6,168 nt of DNA. Source: an uncultured Chitinophagaceae bacterium (GTDB lineage: Bacteria > Bacteroidota > Bacteroidia > Chitinophagales > Chitinophagaceae). Below are positions 1 through 6,168 of the stretch, piece after piece. Below the pieces are notes generated by a model, which saw only the letters and a program-made list of their open reading frames with translations, was not told the origin of the DNA and searched no databases. The position numbers were made by a program, and so were the translations under genes. The stretch covers positions 1 to 6,168 of the forward strand of contig CALKVC010000256.1 of NCBI GenBank assembly GCA_937996595.1. Reading direction: 5' to 3'. Position 1 is the stretch's first letter, and the number at the start of each line of letters is the position of its first letter.

Positions 1-436
1 ATGCAGCGAGGTTCATATGATCGTGCGCCGGGATGAGATGCGTGCCAGCAAAGTGATGCAGGAAAGGGTAAAATCCACCCCCAATATCCACATATACTGG
101 AACAGTGAAGTGGATGAAGTGCTCGGCGACAAGAAGGTGAGCGGCTTGAGGATACGGAATAATAAGAGCGGGGAGAAGAAGGAGTTAACGCTGGATGCAT
201 TTTTTGTAGCTATCGGGCATCAGCCAAACAGTGAAATCTTCAAAGGATGGCTGGATATGGATGATGCCGGTTACCTGGTAACGGTACCGGGTAGCAGCCG
301 TACCAATATCCCGGGTGTTTTTGCAGCAGGCGATGTGCAGGATAAGATTTACCGCCAGGCAGTTACAGCGGCAGGCAGCGGTTGCATGGCCGCCCTGGAT
401 GCGGAAAGATACCTTGGTGAAAAAGGGTTTCATTGA
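1..436 (+). CDS. trxB: Thioredoxin reductase, C-terminal part (5' end outside window)
   Basis: This is the end of an NADPH-dependent flavoprotein that reduces thioredoxin in the cytoplasm. The frame is open from base 2, so the ATG at 17 is internal and the gene starts upstream of the window. About 144 residues are visible of the roughly 315 usual for the family. The fragment opens in the NADPH domain with VRRDEMRAS, the HRRxxxR-type basic motif that binds the NADPH 2'-phosphate (the first His is Val here). It then shows the conserved ASKVMQER and an IGHQPN segment. The C-terminal FAD-binding motif GVFAAGDVQD follows, and then RQAVTAAGSGCMAALDAERYL-type residues that close the FAD domain. The redox-active CxxC and both nucleotide-binding GxGxxG/A motifs must lie upstream and cannot be checked. 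The stop codon overlaps the start of folB (TGATG), which implies co-transcription. The family call is very secure; thioredoxin as the substrate is inferred from close resemblance to TrxB. Confidence 0.93.
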   Translation, partial: CSEVHMIVRRDEMRASKVMQERVKSTPNIHIYWNSEVDEVLGDKKVSGLRIRNNKSGEKKELTLDAFFVAIGHQPNSEIFKGWLDMDDAGYLVTVPGSSRTNIPGVFAAGDVQDKIYRQAVTAAGSGCMAALDAERYLGEKGFH

Positions 437-789
437 TGATGACCATCCATTTGAATAACATGAACTTTTACTCCGGGCATGGATTGCATGGGGAAGAAGC
501 GGTCACGGGCAATACTTTTCAACTGGATGTGTCATTCAGTTACATACCGGAAGGCAGGGTTGTTTCCATTGATCAGACAATAAATTATGCTGCAGTATAT
601 GAAGTGGTAAGCCGGATCATGAGAGGAAGGGAAGACTTGCTGGAAACGCTGGCACAGGATATTGCCGCTGCTGTTCATGACCTGGATAACCGGATAAGGG
701 AAGTCAGTGTGAAGATCATGAAATTAAATCCGCCGATTGCATATTTTTCCGGCCAGGTTGGCGTTACCTATACAAAAGTGTTTGAATGA
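436..789 (+). CDS. folB: Dihydroneopterin aldolase
   Basis: FolB cleaves 7,8-dihydroneopterin to 6-hydroxymethyl-7,8-dihydropterin and glycolaldehyde in folate synthesis (cytoplasm). The predicted protein has 117 residues, the normal length of this small single-domain enzyme. Visible family marks are the N-terminal HG followed by Glu21 (HGLHGEE), the position of the substrate-binding Glu of the S. aureus enzyme. INYAAVY contains the conserved Tyr51, LLETLAQDIA contains Glu70, and the C-terminal KIMKLNPPI carries the catalytic Lys96. The start is chosen at ATG 436 because its A is the last base of the trxB stop (TGATG). ATG 439 is equally possible and removes one Met; TTG 433 is also in frame but less likely. 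The gene ends in an ATGA overlap with the next gene. No clear Shine-Dalgarno sequence is seen, as is usual in Bacteroidota. A 7,8-dihydroneopterin epimerase activity is possible, since many FolB enzymes have both. Confidence 0.93.
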   Translation: MMTIHLNNMNFYSGHGLHGEEAVTGNTFQLDVSFSYIPEGRVVSIDQTINYAAVYEVVSRIMRGREDLLETLAQDIAAAVHDLDNRIREVSVKIMKLNPPIAYFSGQVGVTYTKVFE

Positions 790-1541
790 TAAGATGGCTT
801 TTTTTCCTGGTCATGATAGCTTCTCCGGTATTACCTGTAAAGGCACAGGATATAGCCATGCTTATCAGGGAAGCCGACAGGCTGGAGGCGGTTCCGGATG
901 AAAAAGCGGCATTCCAGAAATTCAGGGAGGTGCTGAAGCTGCAGCCGCTTAACATGTATGCATTATATAAGTGCAGTGAATTGTGCAGCAGGATCGGCAA
1001 GCGCCAGGTATATCCCAAAGTGCGTGACGATTATTACCATGCTGCAAAAACCTATGCTGAAATAGCATTAAAAATCAATCCGGCAGACAGTGATGCAAAC
1101 TGTGCCATGGCGATGGCTTTGGGCAGAAGTTCTATGTCAAAATCGGGAAAAGAAAAAGTGGCAAATGCCAAAGAAGTTAAAAGGTTCGTGGATATATCTC
1201 TTCGCAGCAATCCGAACAATTACCTGGCACTGCATATTTTAGGCAGGTGGCATTATGAAATAAATAACCTGAGCATGCTGGAACGGGCGGCAGTAAAAGT
1301 GCTGTATGGTGGCATGCCGGCCGCTTCTATCCGTGAATCAATTGCAGCTTTTGAAAAAGTGAGGTCACTGCAACCTGGCTTCTTACTAAATTACCTGGAA
1401 ATGGCCAAATCATATAAGCAGGATGGGCAGAAAGCAAAAGCCATCGCTTATTTGAAATGGATGCTTACCCTGCCAAACCATACCGAAGACGATCCGGCCA
1501 TCAAAGAAATGGGCCGGTCTATGATCAAAGACTGGGAATGA
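786..1541 (+). CDS. Secreted TPR-like protein resembling the eukaryotic RMDN (FAM82/PTPIP51) family
   Basis: This is a predicted periplasmic helical-repeat protein of 251 residues. Residues 1-20 form a Sec signal peptide: a basic start (MIR), a hydrophobic core, and VKA before QD as the cleavage site. There is no lipobox Cys. The mature part is almost all alpha-helical, with TPR-like segments around residues 24-56, 83-113, 130-155, 183-196 and 203-228; several end in the TPR-type N/QP (LQP, INP, SNP, LQP). Residues 132-251 match the remembered consensus of RMDN1-3 (regulator of microtubule dynamics, including PTPIP51) in order: LGRWHYEI (152-159), LSMLERAA, GG-P, an FEKV helix, PGF (197-199), a LAK-Y-like MAKSY, LPNHTEDD (229-236) and KEMGRSMI near the end. 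The function in bacteria is unknown to me. The human PTPIP51 TPR domain binds phospholipid, so a lipid-handling role is conceivable but purely inferred. The start overlaps the folB stop (ATGA), indicating translational coupling. It could instead be a generic TPR protein, but the C-terminal pattern is specific. Confidence 0.85.
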   Translation: MIRWLFFLVMIASPVLPVKAQDIAMLIREADRLEAVPDEKAAFQKFREVLKLQPLNMYALYKCSELCSRIGKRQVYPKVRDDYYHAAKTYAEIALKINPADSDANCAMAMALGRSSMSKSGKEKVANAKEVKRFVDISLRSNPNNYLALHILGRWHYEINNLSMLERAAVKVLYGGMPAASIRESIAAFEKVRSLQPGFLLNYLEMAKSYKQDGQKAKAIAYLKWMLTLPNHTEDDPAIKEMGRSMIKDWE

Positions 1542-1642
1542 TTATTATGAAGAAATATCTCCGCTTAGTGTAACCGGTTTCTTTTCAATAATTACATAAA
1601 TGGCAGGTGGCTAACTTAAAGATGAATTAACTTCAGGCTTCA

Positions 1643-3604
1643 ATGAATTATATGAAAAGAATAGTATCAGCTATAATACTGATAGCAGCGTTTTTTCCGG
1701 TTGATGCACAGGAAAATGTACAAACGGTGTATGATCCGCATACCTTGTTTTCCCCGTTGTTCTATCCATATCCTGAAACAGGAACACGGTCAGCCAATGG
1801 AGCTCCCAATACCGGTTACTGGCAAAACAGCGCCGATTACAGCATCAATGTGAGTTTGAATGAGTTTACGCATGAGATTTCAGGAAATGTAACTATAAGT
1901 TACCGGAACAATAGTCCGCACGCGCTCGATTTCCTGTGGCTGCAGCTTGACCAGAACTATTTCCGGAAGGGCGGGAGGGGGCAACTTCGTTTACCCGTTG
2001 GAGTGAGTAGCAGGTATGGCGATGCTTCCGCAGCTTTCAGCGGTGGTTACCGGATAAGTTCTGTAAAATTAAATGATGATGCCGGTAAAGCGGATTATAT
2101 CATTGATGATACCCGGATGCAGATCAGGCTGCCAAACCCGGTGAAACCGAATGGCGGCACCATTTCAGTTTCCATAGATTATTCATTTGAATTGCCAGCC
2201 TACGGAGCCGACCGCTGCGGCATCATGGAAACGCCGGGCGGCAGTATATTTTCAGTGGCCCAGTGGTATCCCCGCATGTGCGTATTTGATGACCTGCAGG
2301 GCTGGAATACAGGCCCTTACCTGGGAGCCGGGGAATTTTACCTTGAATACGGGAATTTTGATTTCAAAATAACGGCACCTGCATCACATATTGTGGTGGC
2401 AGGCGGAACTTTGCTGAATGAAAAGGAAGTTCTTACGGCCGCACAGGCTGAAAGATTACAAAAAGCCAGGAATAGTGATAAAACAGTGATGATCCGTTAT
2501 GAGAGCGAATTGAACCAACCTGCTTCTGCGCATGCCGGCAAAACGCTCACCTGGCATTACAGGCTCAACAACGCCAGGGATGTATCCTGGGCTTCATCGG
2601 CTGCATTTATATGGGATGCGGCCCGTATTAATCTTCCCGGCGGGAAGCAAGCCCTTGCAATGAGTGTGTATCCGGCAGAAAGTTCCGGCAAAGAATCCTG
2701 GGGCCGGTCTACCGAATATACCAAATATAGTATAGAAAATTACAGCAGGCGCTGGTTCAGTTACCCGTACCCGGTAGCTGTAAATGTGGCCGGCAATATA
2801 GGAGGGATGGAATATCCCGGAATCGTCTTCTGCGGGGCGAATGCAAAAGAAGACCAGTTATTTTCGGTAACAGACCATGAATTCGGACATACCTGGTTTC
2901 CGATGATTGTTGGCAGCAATGAACGTAAATACGGTTGGATGGATGAAGGGTTCAATACTTTCATGAATTCGATAGCACTGAAGGATTTTAATAACGGAGA
3001 ATATAAACATGCAGCGATAGACAGGCAACTGCTGATGCCATACCTGTTTGGTGAAACTGCTGAAAAGATCATGCTGGCACCGGATGCTTTGCAGGAAGCA
3101 AATATTGGTGCATCCTTATATTTTAAACCGGGATACGGGCTGGAACTGCTGCGTGACCATATACTGGGAGAAAGCAGGTTTGATTTTGCCTTTCGTACAT
3201 ATATCAGCCGGTGGGCCTATAAGCACCCATCGCCATGGGATTTTTTCAGGACGATGGAAAATGCTGCCGGTGAAGACCTGTCCTGGTTTTGGCGGGGTTG
3301 GTTTATGGAAAATTATCTGCTTGACCAGGCAATAACAGATGTAACCTATGAAAATTCAGCAAACATGAATGGTTCCATTGTTTCCATCGCAAACCTGAAC
3401 CGGATGGCCATGCCGGTAATCCTGAAATATGTTACTGAATCTGGTGAGGAAGCGGAGATAAATCTGCCGGTTGAAATATGGAATAATACAGCTGTATTTA
3501 AAGTACTGATACCCGGTAAACAGAAATTAAAATTGGTTGTAATAGACCCGGGTAAAAAATTTCCTGATATAAATTATAAGAACAACCAATGGAAGCGGCA
3601 ATGA
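1643..3604 (+). CDS. Secreted M1-family zinc aminopeptidase
   Basis: This is a metallopeptidase of the gluzincin M1 family, expected to remove N-terminal residues from peptides outside the cytoplasm. It has 653 residues. Met4 begins a typical signal peptide (MKRIVSAIILIAAFF) with likely cleavage after VDA22 before QEN, so translation could start at ATG 1643 or ATG 1652. An N-terminal beta-rich domain (about 50-260) contains WLQLDQNYF, usual in Bacteroidota members. The catalytic domain has the exopeptidase motif in the variant form GGMEYPG (387-393, Glu390; the canonical form is GxMEN). The zinc site HEFGH is at 412-416 with the third ligand Glu435 in WMDEGFNTF, giving exact HExxH-x18-E spacing. 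Tyr493 in LYFKPGYGL is the likely catalytic Tyr, by analogy to PYEKG of leukotriene A4 hydrolase. A C-terminal domain of about 90 residues follows. No type IX secretion C-terminal domain or lipobox is seen, so it is probably periplasmic. It is separated by 101 bp from the preceding gene. Substrate preference cannot be read from the sequence. Confidence 0.93.
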   Translation: MNYMKRIVSAIILIAAFFPVDAQENVQTVYDPHTLFSPLFYPYPETGTRSANGAPNTGYWQNSADYSINVSLNEFTHEISGNVTISYRNNSPHALDFLWLQLDQNYFRKGGRGQLRLPVGVSSRYGDASAAFSGGYRISSVKLNDDAGKADYIIDDTRMQIRLPNPVKPNGGTISVSIDYSFELPAYGADRCGIMETPGGSIFSVAQWYPRMCVFDDLQGWNTGPYLGAGEFYLEYGNFDFKITAPASHIVVAGGTLLNEKEVLTAAQAERLQKARNSDKTVMIRYESELNQPASAHAGKTLTWHYRLNNARDVSWASSAAFIWDAARINLPGGKQALAMSVYPAESSGKESWGRSTEYTKYSIENYSRRWFSYPYPVAVNVAGNIGGMEYPGIVFCGANAKEDQLFSVTDHEFGHTWFPMIVGSNERKYGWMDEGFNTFMNSIALKDFNNGEYKHAAIDRQLLMPYLFGETAEKIMLAPDALQEANIGASLYFKPGYGLELLRDHILGESRFDFAFRTYISRWAYKHPSPWDFFRTMENAAGEDLSWFWRGWFMENYLLDQAITDVTYENSANMNGSIVSIANLNRMAMPVILKYVTESGEEAEINLPVEIWNNTAVFKVLIPGKQKLKLVVIDPGKKFPDINYKNNQWKRQ

Positions 3605-3673
3605 GTATAGCCAGACGCAGATGAACTGGCATAACGGATTGTAATCTACCATTAATGCCAGGCCTTTTCGGGC

Positions 3674-3711
3674 AAAAAAAATCCATCACTAAAATATGAT
3701 GGATTTTTTTT
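3674..3711. terminator. Bidirectional rho-independent-type terminator between convergent genes
   Basis: This is a perfect inverted repeat of 15 bases per arm: eight A plus TCCATCA at 3674-3688, an 8-base loop (CTAAAATA), and TGATGGA plus eight T at 3697-3711. Read in either direction it gives a 7-bp core stem followed by a run of eight U. It lies 69 bp after the stop of the M1 peptidase gene and 10 bp after the stop of the ROK kinase gene (which reads from the other strand), so it can end both transcripts. The stem is short and has only three G:C pairs, but the A/T runs extend it. Confidence 0.88.
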
Positions 3712-3721
3712 CTTATTTTTT

Positions 3722-4681
3722 TTATTGCTCCCATATAAGTGCACTGGCTCCTAAAATGGCGGCATCAGATTCTTTCAATTCGCTGAAGATGAGTTTAACC
3801 TTATTCTTAAAAATGGGTAGCAGGTTCGCTTCCATATGCTTTCTGGTGGGGTTGAGTAACAGGTTCCCTGCCTTGGTTAACCCGCCAAACAATACGATGG
3901 CGGCCGGTGAAGAGAACATAATGAAATTGGCCAGCGATTCGCCAAGTATCTGACCGGTGAATTCAAAAATCTCGTTGGCTACACTGTCGCCCTGCATGGC
4001 ACATTCATAAACAGATTCGCTGGTAAGTTCGTTTAGGCTGTAGTTCCTGAGCAGGCTTGGTTCTTCAGGATGGGTAGTGAGTAATTCGATAGCGGTATCA
4101 CGTACACCCGTAGCCGAAGCATAGGCTTCCAGTGTTCCCCGTAAACCGGTACCTTTATGAAGCCTTCCACCGGGCCTGATGGTGGTATGCCCCAGTTCAC
4201 CGGCAAACCCGTCGTGGCCAACAACGATCTTTCCGTCAATGATGATCCCGCTTCCAACACCGGTACCCAGTGTGATGGTGATAAAATGCTTCATGTTCTT
4301 GCAGGCGCCATACATCATTTCACCCACTGCGGCCGCATTGGCATCATTGGTGAGTTTTGTCTTAAGCCCGAATTTTTTCTCTATCAGGGATGCTATTGGA
4401 ATAATGCCTTTCCACTTGAGGTTTGGAGCGTATTCTATGGTGCCGGAATAGATATTGCCGTTGGGCGCGCCCATACCAATACCGACAAATTTATCGGTTC
4501 CGCCAACCCTTTGAATCATCGGCATGAGTTTCTCATGCAGGTCTTCAATGAAATCTTCTACCGTGTCGTGTTCATTGGTTGGTATACGGTCCTGTTCCAG
4601 GATCTTACCATCATTGGTAACAACGCCAAACTTGGTAGTTGTTCCGCCAACATCAATGCCGATTGCATATTTATCTTTCAT
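3722..4681 (-). CDS. ROK-family sugar kinase (glucokinase-like), zinc-motif cysteines absent
   Basis: This is an ATP-dependent hexose kinase of the ROK family (319 residues, normal length), predicted to phosphorylate glucose or a related sugar in the cytoplasm. The phosphate-binding motif IGIDVGGTTTKFGVV is at residues 7-21, a PNLKWKG sugar-domain motif lies at 86-92, and TNDANAAAVGE (111-121) holds the catalytic base Asp113. The second phosphate motif TLGTGVGSGII is at 137-147, and GELGH (161-165) supplies Glu162 and His165. LEAYASATG (184-192) holds sugar-contacting Glu185, and the adenosine-motif-like VLFGG is at 263-267. The oddity is the ROK zinc motif CxCGxxGC, which reads KGTGLRGT (176-183) here, so all three Cys ligands are replaced while the His ligand remains. 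There is no DNA-binding N-terminus, so this is a kinase and not a ROK repressor. The gene follows the sugar permease by 25 bp on the same strand and is probably its operon partner. Exact substrate (glucose, N-acetylglucosamine, mannose, fructose) is not determined. Confidence 0.92.
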   Translation of the reverse strand: MKDKYAIGIDVGGTTTKFGVVTNDGKILEQDRIPTNEHDTVEDFIEDLHEKLMPMIQRVGGTDKFVGIGMGAPNGNIYSGTIEYAPNLKWKGIIPIASLIEKKFGLKTKLTNDANAAAVGEMMYGACKNMKHFITITLGTGVGSGIIIDGKIVVGHDGFAGELGHTTIRPGGRLHKGTGLRGTLEAYASATGVRDTAIELLTTHPEEPSLLRNYSLNELTSESVYECAMQGDSVANEIFEFTGQILGESLANFIMFSSPAAIVLFGGLTKAGNLLLNPTRKHMEANLLPIFKNKVKLIFSELKESDAAILGASALIWEQ

Positions 4682-4706
4682 AAGTTAATAGCTGGTATTT
4701 AATGAA

Positions 4707-6168
4707 TCAATGTCCGGCAGCAGCTTCAGCCGTATCATAATCTATTCCCTGGTTTTTAAGGATGCCCTTTACGGCTACTGCAAAAAAAGCCAGGTAGGCG
4801 AAACAAATCACCGGTACCCAGTACGATTGATGAATGCCAATAACATCCGCCAGTTTTCCCTGTATGGGTGGTATGATGCCGCCTCCCAATATCATCATGA
4901 TAAGGAAAGCAGATCCTTGTGTGGTATATTTACCCAAACCTGCAATAGACAGGGCAAAAATTGACGGCCACATGATAGAGCAAAAGAGCCCGCCGCTCAG
5001 CAATGCATAAATAGCAACCCTGCCTGATGTTTGGGTGCCTATTACCATAGCTGCCATTCCTAAAACACCAAAAATGAGTAAAGTGCGTGCAGGTTTGTTG
5101 TTGCTCAGGTAAAAAGCTGCAATCTGGATCAATACACAAACGATGTAATAATACAGTGGTTTCATATCATATTGAGCCACTGTGTTTACCCCAATGATAA
5201 TTCCAAAAGCAATCAGCGGTACAATGATTTGAAGTAATAATCGTGTATTTTTTGAAAGGTTGAAAGCAGAAACGGCACCAGCCCATCTTCCAATCATGAG
5301 GCTTCCCCAATACATGGAAATATAGGGAGCGGCTTCCGATGACTGGAACCCGCCAAAATCTTCCTGTTTCATCAGTTCACTCAGGTTGCTTCCTATGGCT
5401 ACTTCCACACCTACATAAACAAAGATGGCCAGCATGCCAAGCACCAGTTGCGGGTATTTCATTGCTCCCCAGCCCTCCGGTTTGCTTTTTGCACTCATGT
5501 TTGCGCCAAGTAAACCAACTACCACAATCGCCAATGCGCCAAGCAGCCATTTTAAACGGTAAGCTTCCATTGCATGCCTTTCTGCATCTCCTGCATTACT
5601 AAGGTCAGTTTTGTAGCTGCTGAAAACAGGTACGAACATGATGATGAGTAAACCCGACATGATGAGCAAACTATATAATGCCTTGTTTGCTTTCTCCGTT
5701 TTTTCTATCATAATGCCTGAAGGCACTTTTTTGGAAAAGTAAAATAATGCAGCCGCCCCGATGAATAAGGCGCCTACACAACTGTACAAAATGATTACTT
5801 TGCTAAGGCTCAGCGCAGCTATCTGTTCATCTGTAATGGCAGCCGTTGATCCAAAAAGGGCAATGGCCACCACAATCGGGCCGATTGTAGTACCAAAAGA
5901 ATTGATACCGCCACCCAGGTTTACACGGCTGGTGCCGGTAGCCGGGTCACCCAGCGCAATAGCAAAAGGTTGTGCCGCTGTTTGCTGTAAAGAAAATCCA
6001 AGGGCAACAATAAAGAGACCAAATAGCATGCCCGGAAAAGTATTGGCATTTACAGCCACAATCATGGCCGCAGCGCCTAATGCAGAAAACAGTAACCCAT
6101 AAACGATACTTTTTTTGAATCCCCATTTTCCAACAAGGTCTTTGCCACCAAATGCACCATAGGCAAAT
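4707..6168 (-). CDS. FHS-family (FucP/GluP-like) sugar MFS permease, 5' end outside window
   Basis: This is an inner-membrane sugar transporter of the major facilitator superfamily, FHS branch. The frame stays open to the right window edge; the Met codon at 6063-6065 is internal, because the 34 upstream codons encode the MFS signature loop (GGKDLVGKWGFKK) and the start of the next helix. So 486 residues are visible, and helices 1-2 of the family lie outside. Family marks are QQTAAQPFAIALGD (FucP has LETAANPF), a following GGGINSFGTTIGP helix, IMWPSIFALSIAGLG, and GSAFLIMMILGGGIIPPIQG near the end. I count about 14 hydrophobic segments where FucP has ten (its helices 3-12): two extra in the central loop (about 5496-5684), and three segments where FucP has one between helices 8 and 10 (about 5031-5240). 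Gln28 (counted from the Met at 6065) replaces the FucP key Glu135. Being upstream of the ROK kinase, it likely imports the sugar that the kinase phosphorylates. Substrate (glucose, galactose, fucose or other) is unknown. Confidence 0.9.
   Translation of the reverse strand, partial: FAYGAFGGKDLVGKWGFKKSIVYGLLFSALGAAAMIVAVNANTFPGMLFGLFIVALGFSLQQTAAQPFAIALGDPATGTSRVNLGGGINSFGTTIGPIVVAIALFGSTAAITDEQIAALSLSKVIILYSCVGALFIGAAALFYFSKKVPSGIMIEKTEKANKALYSLLIMSGLLIIMFVPVFSSYKTDLSNAGDAERHAMEAYRLKWLLGALAIVVVGLLGANMSAKSKPEGWGAMKYPQLVLGMLAIFVYVGVEVAIGSNLSELMKQEDFGGFQSSEAAPYISMYWGSLMIGRWAGAVSAFNLSKNTRLLLQIIVPLIAFGIIIGVNTVAQYDMKPLYYYIVCVLIQIAAFYLSNNKPARTLLIFGVLGMAAMVIGTQTSGRVAIYALLSGGLFCSIMWPSIFALSIAGLGKYTTQGSAFLIMMILGGGIIPPIQGKLADVIGIHQSYWVPVICFAYLAFFAVAVKGILKNQGIDYDTAEAAAGH

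Noticed and set aside
17..436. ATG at 17 as the start of a short trxB-like gene
   Set aside because: The frame is open to the window edge and bases 2-16 encode residues that continue the NADPH-domain strand, so this Met is internal to a longer gene.
1548..1574. Tiny frame beginning MKKYLRLV in the gap before the M1 peptidase gene
   Set aside because: Eight codons only, with no ribosome site or known leader-peptide pattern; it resembles the start of a signal peptide but nothing follows.
1542..1642. Possible promoter for the M1 peptidase, including the AACCGGTT palindrome at 1572-1579
   Set aside because: No convincing Bacteroidota TAnnTTTG/TTG promoter pair was found, and an 8-bp palindrome alone is weak evidence of an operator.
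3626..3661. CTGGCAT/ATGCCAG inverted repeat after the M1 peptidase stop
   Set aside because: A 7-bp stem with a 22-base loop and no adjacent T-run is compatible with chance; the stronger terminator lies just downstream.
4157..4702. 181-residue open frame on the plus strand
   Set aside because: It lies opposite the ROK kinase gene, whose motifs are intact; the translated sequence shows no recognisable domain, so it is a shadow frame.
5339..5602. Plus-strand open frame of 87 residues opposite the permease
   Set aside because: Shadow of a membrane-protein gene on the other strand; no start context or domain supports it.
6063..6065. ATG (minus strand) as the start of the sugar permease
   Set aside because: Upstream codons to the window edge encode the conserved MFS loop and helix, so the true start lies outside the window.

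Overview
The window looks like chromosome from a member of the Bacteroidota, most likely the Chitinophagaceae or a near relative. This is inferred from protein flavour: a Bacteroidota-type M1 metallopeptidase with a GGMEY motif, an FHS-family sugar permease next to a ROK kinase, moderate GC, and starts without clear Shine-Dalgarno sequences. No RNA gene, mobile element, CRISPR array or large repeat was found. Five protein genes plus one terminator explain almost the whole window.

Left part, plus strand (1-3604). The 3' end of a thioredoxin reductase gene (trxB) runs directly into folB (dihydroneopterin aldolase). folB in turn overlaps a gene for a secreted helical-repeat protein. The junctions are TGATG and ATGA stop/start overlaps, so the three genes look like one translationally coupled operon. 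The third protein is the most unusual item. Its C-terminal half carries the conserved positions of the eukaryotic RMDN (FAM82, PTPIP51-type) family, but it has a Sec signal peptide and should be periplasmic. After a 101-bp gap comes a secreted M1-family zinc aminopeptidase of 653 residues.

Middle (3605-3721). This is a convergent intergenic region with a perfect A-run/stem/T-run inverted repeat that can serve as a bidirectional terminator for both gene groups.

Right part, minus strand (3722-6168). A sugar permease of the FHS branch of the major facilitator superfamily (cut by the right window edge) is followed after 25 bp by a ROK-family sugar kinase. Together they form an uptake-and-phosphorylation module for a hexose. 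Both proteins depart from the textbook family. The kinase has lost all three cysteines of the ROK zinc motif. The permease has Gln where E. coli FucP has its key Glu135, and it appears to carry four extra membrane helices.
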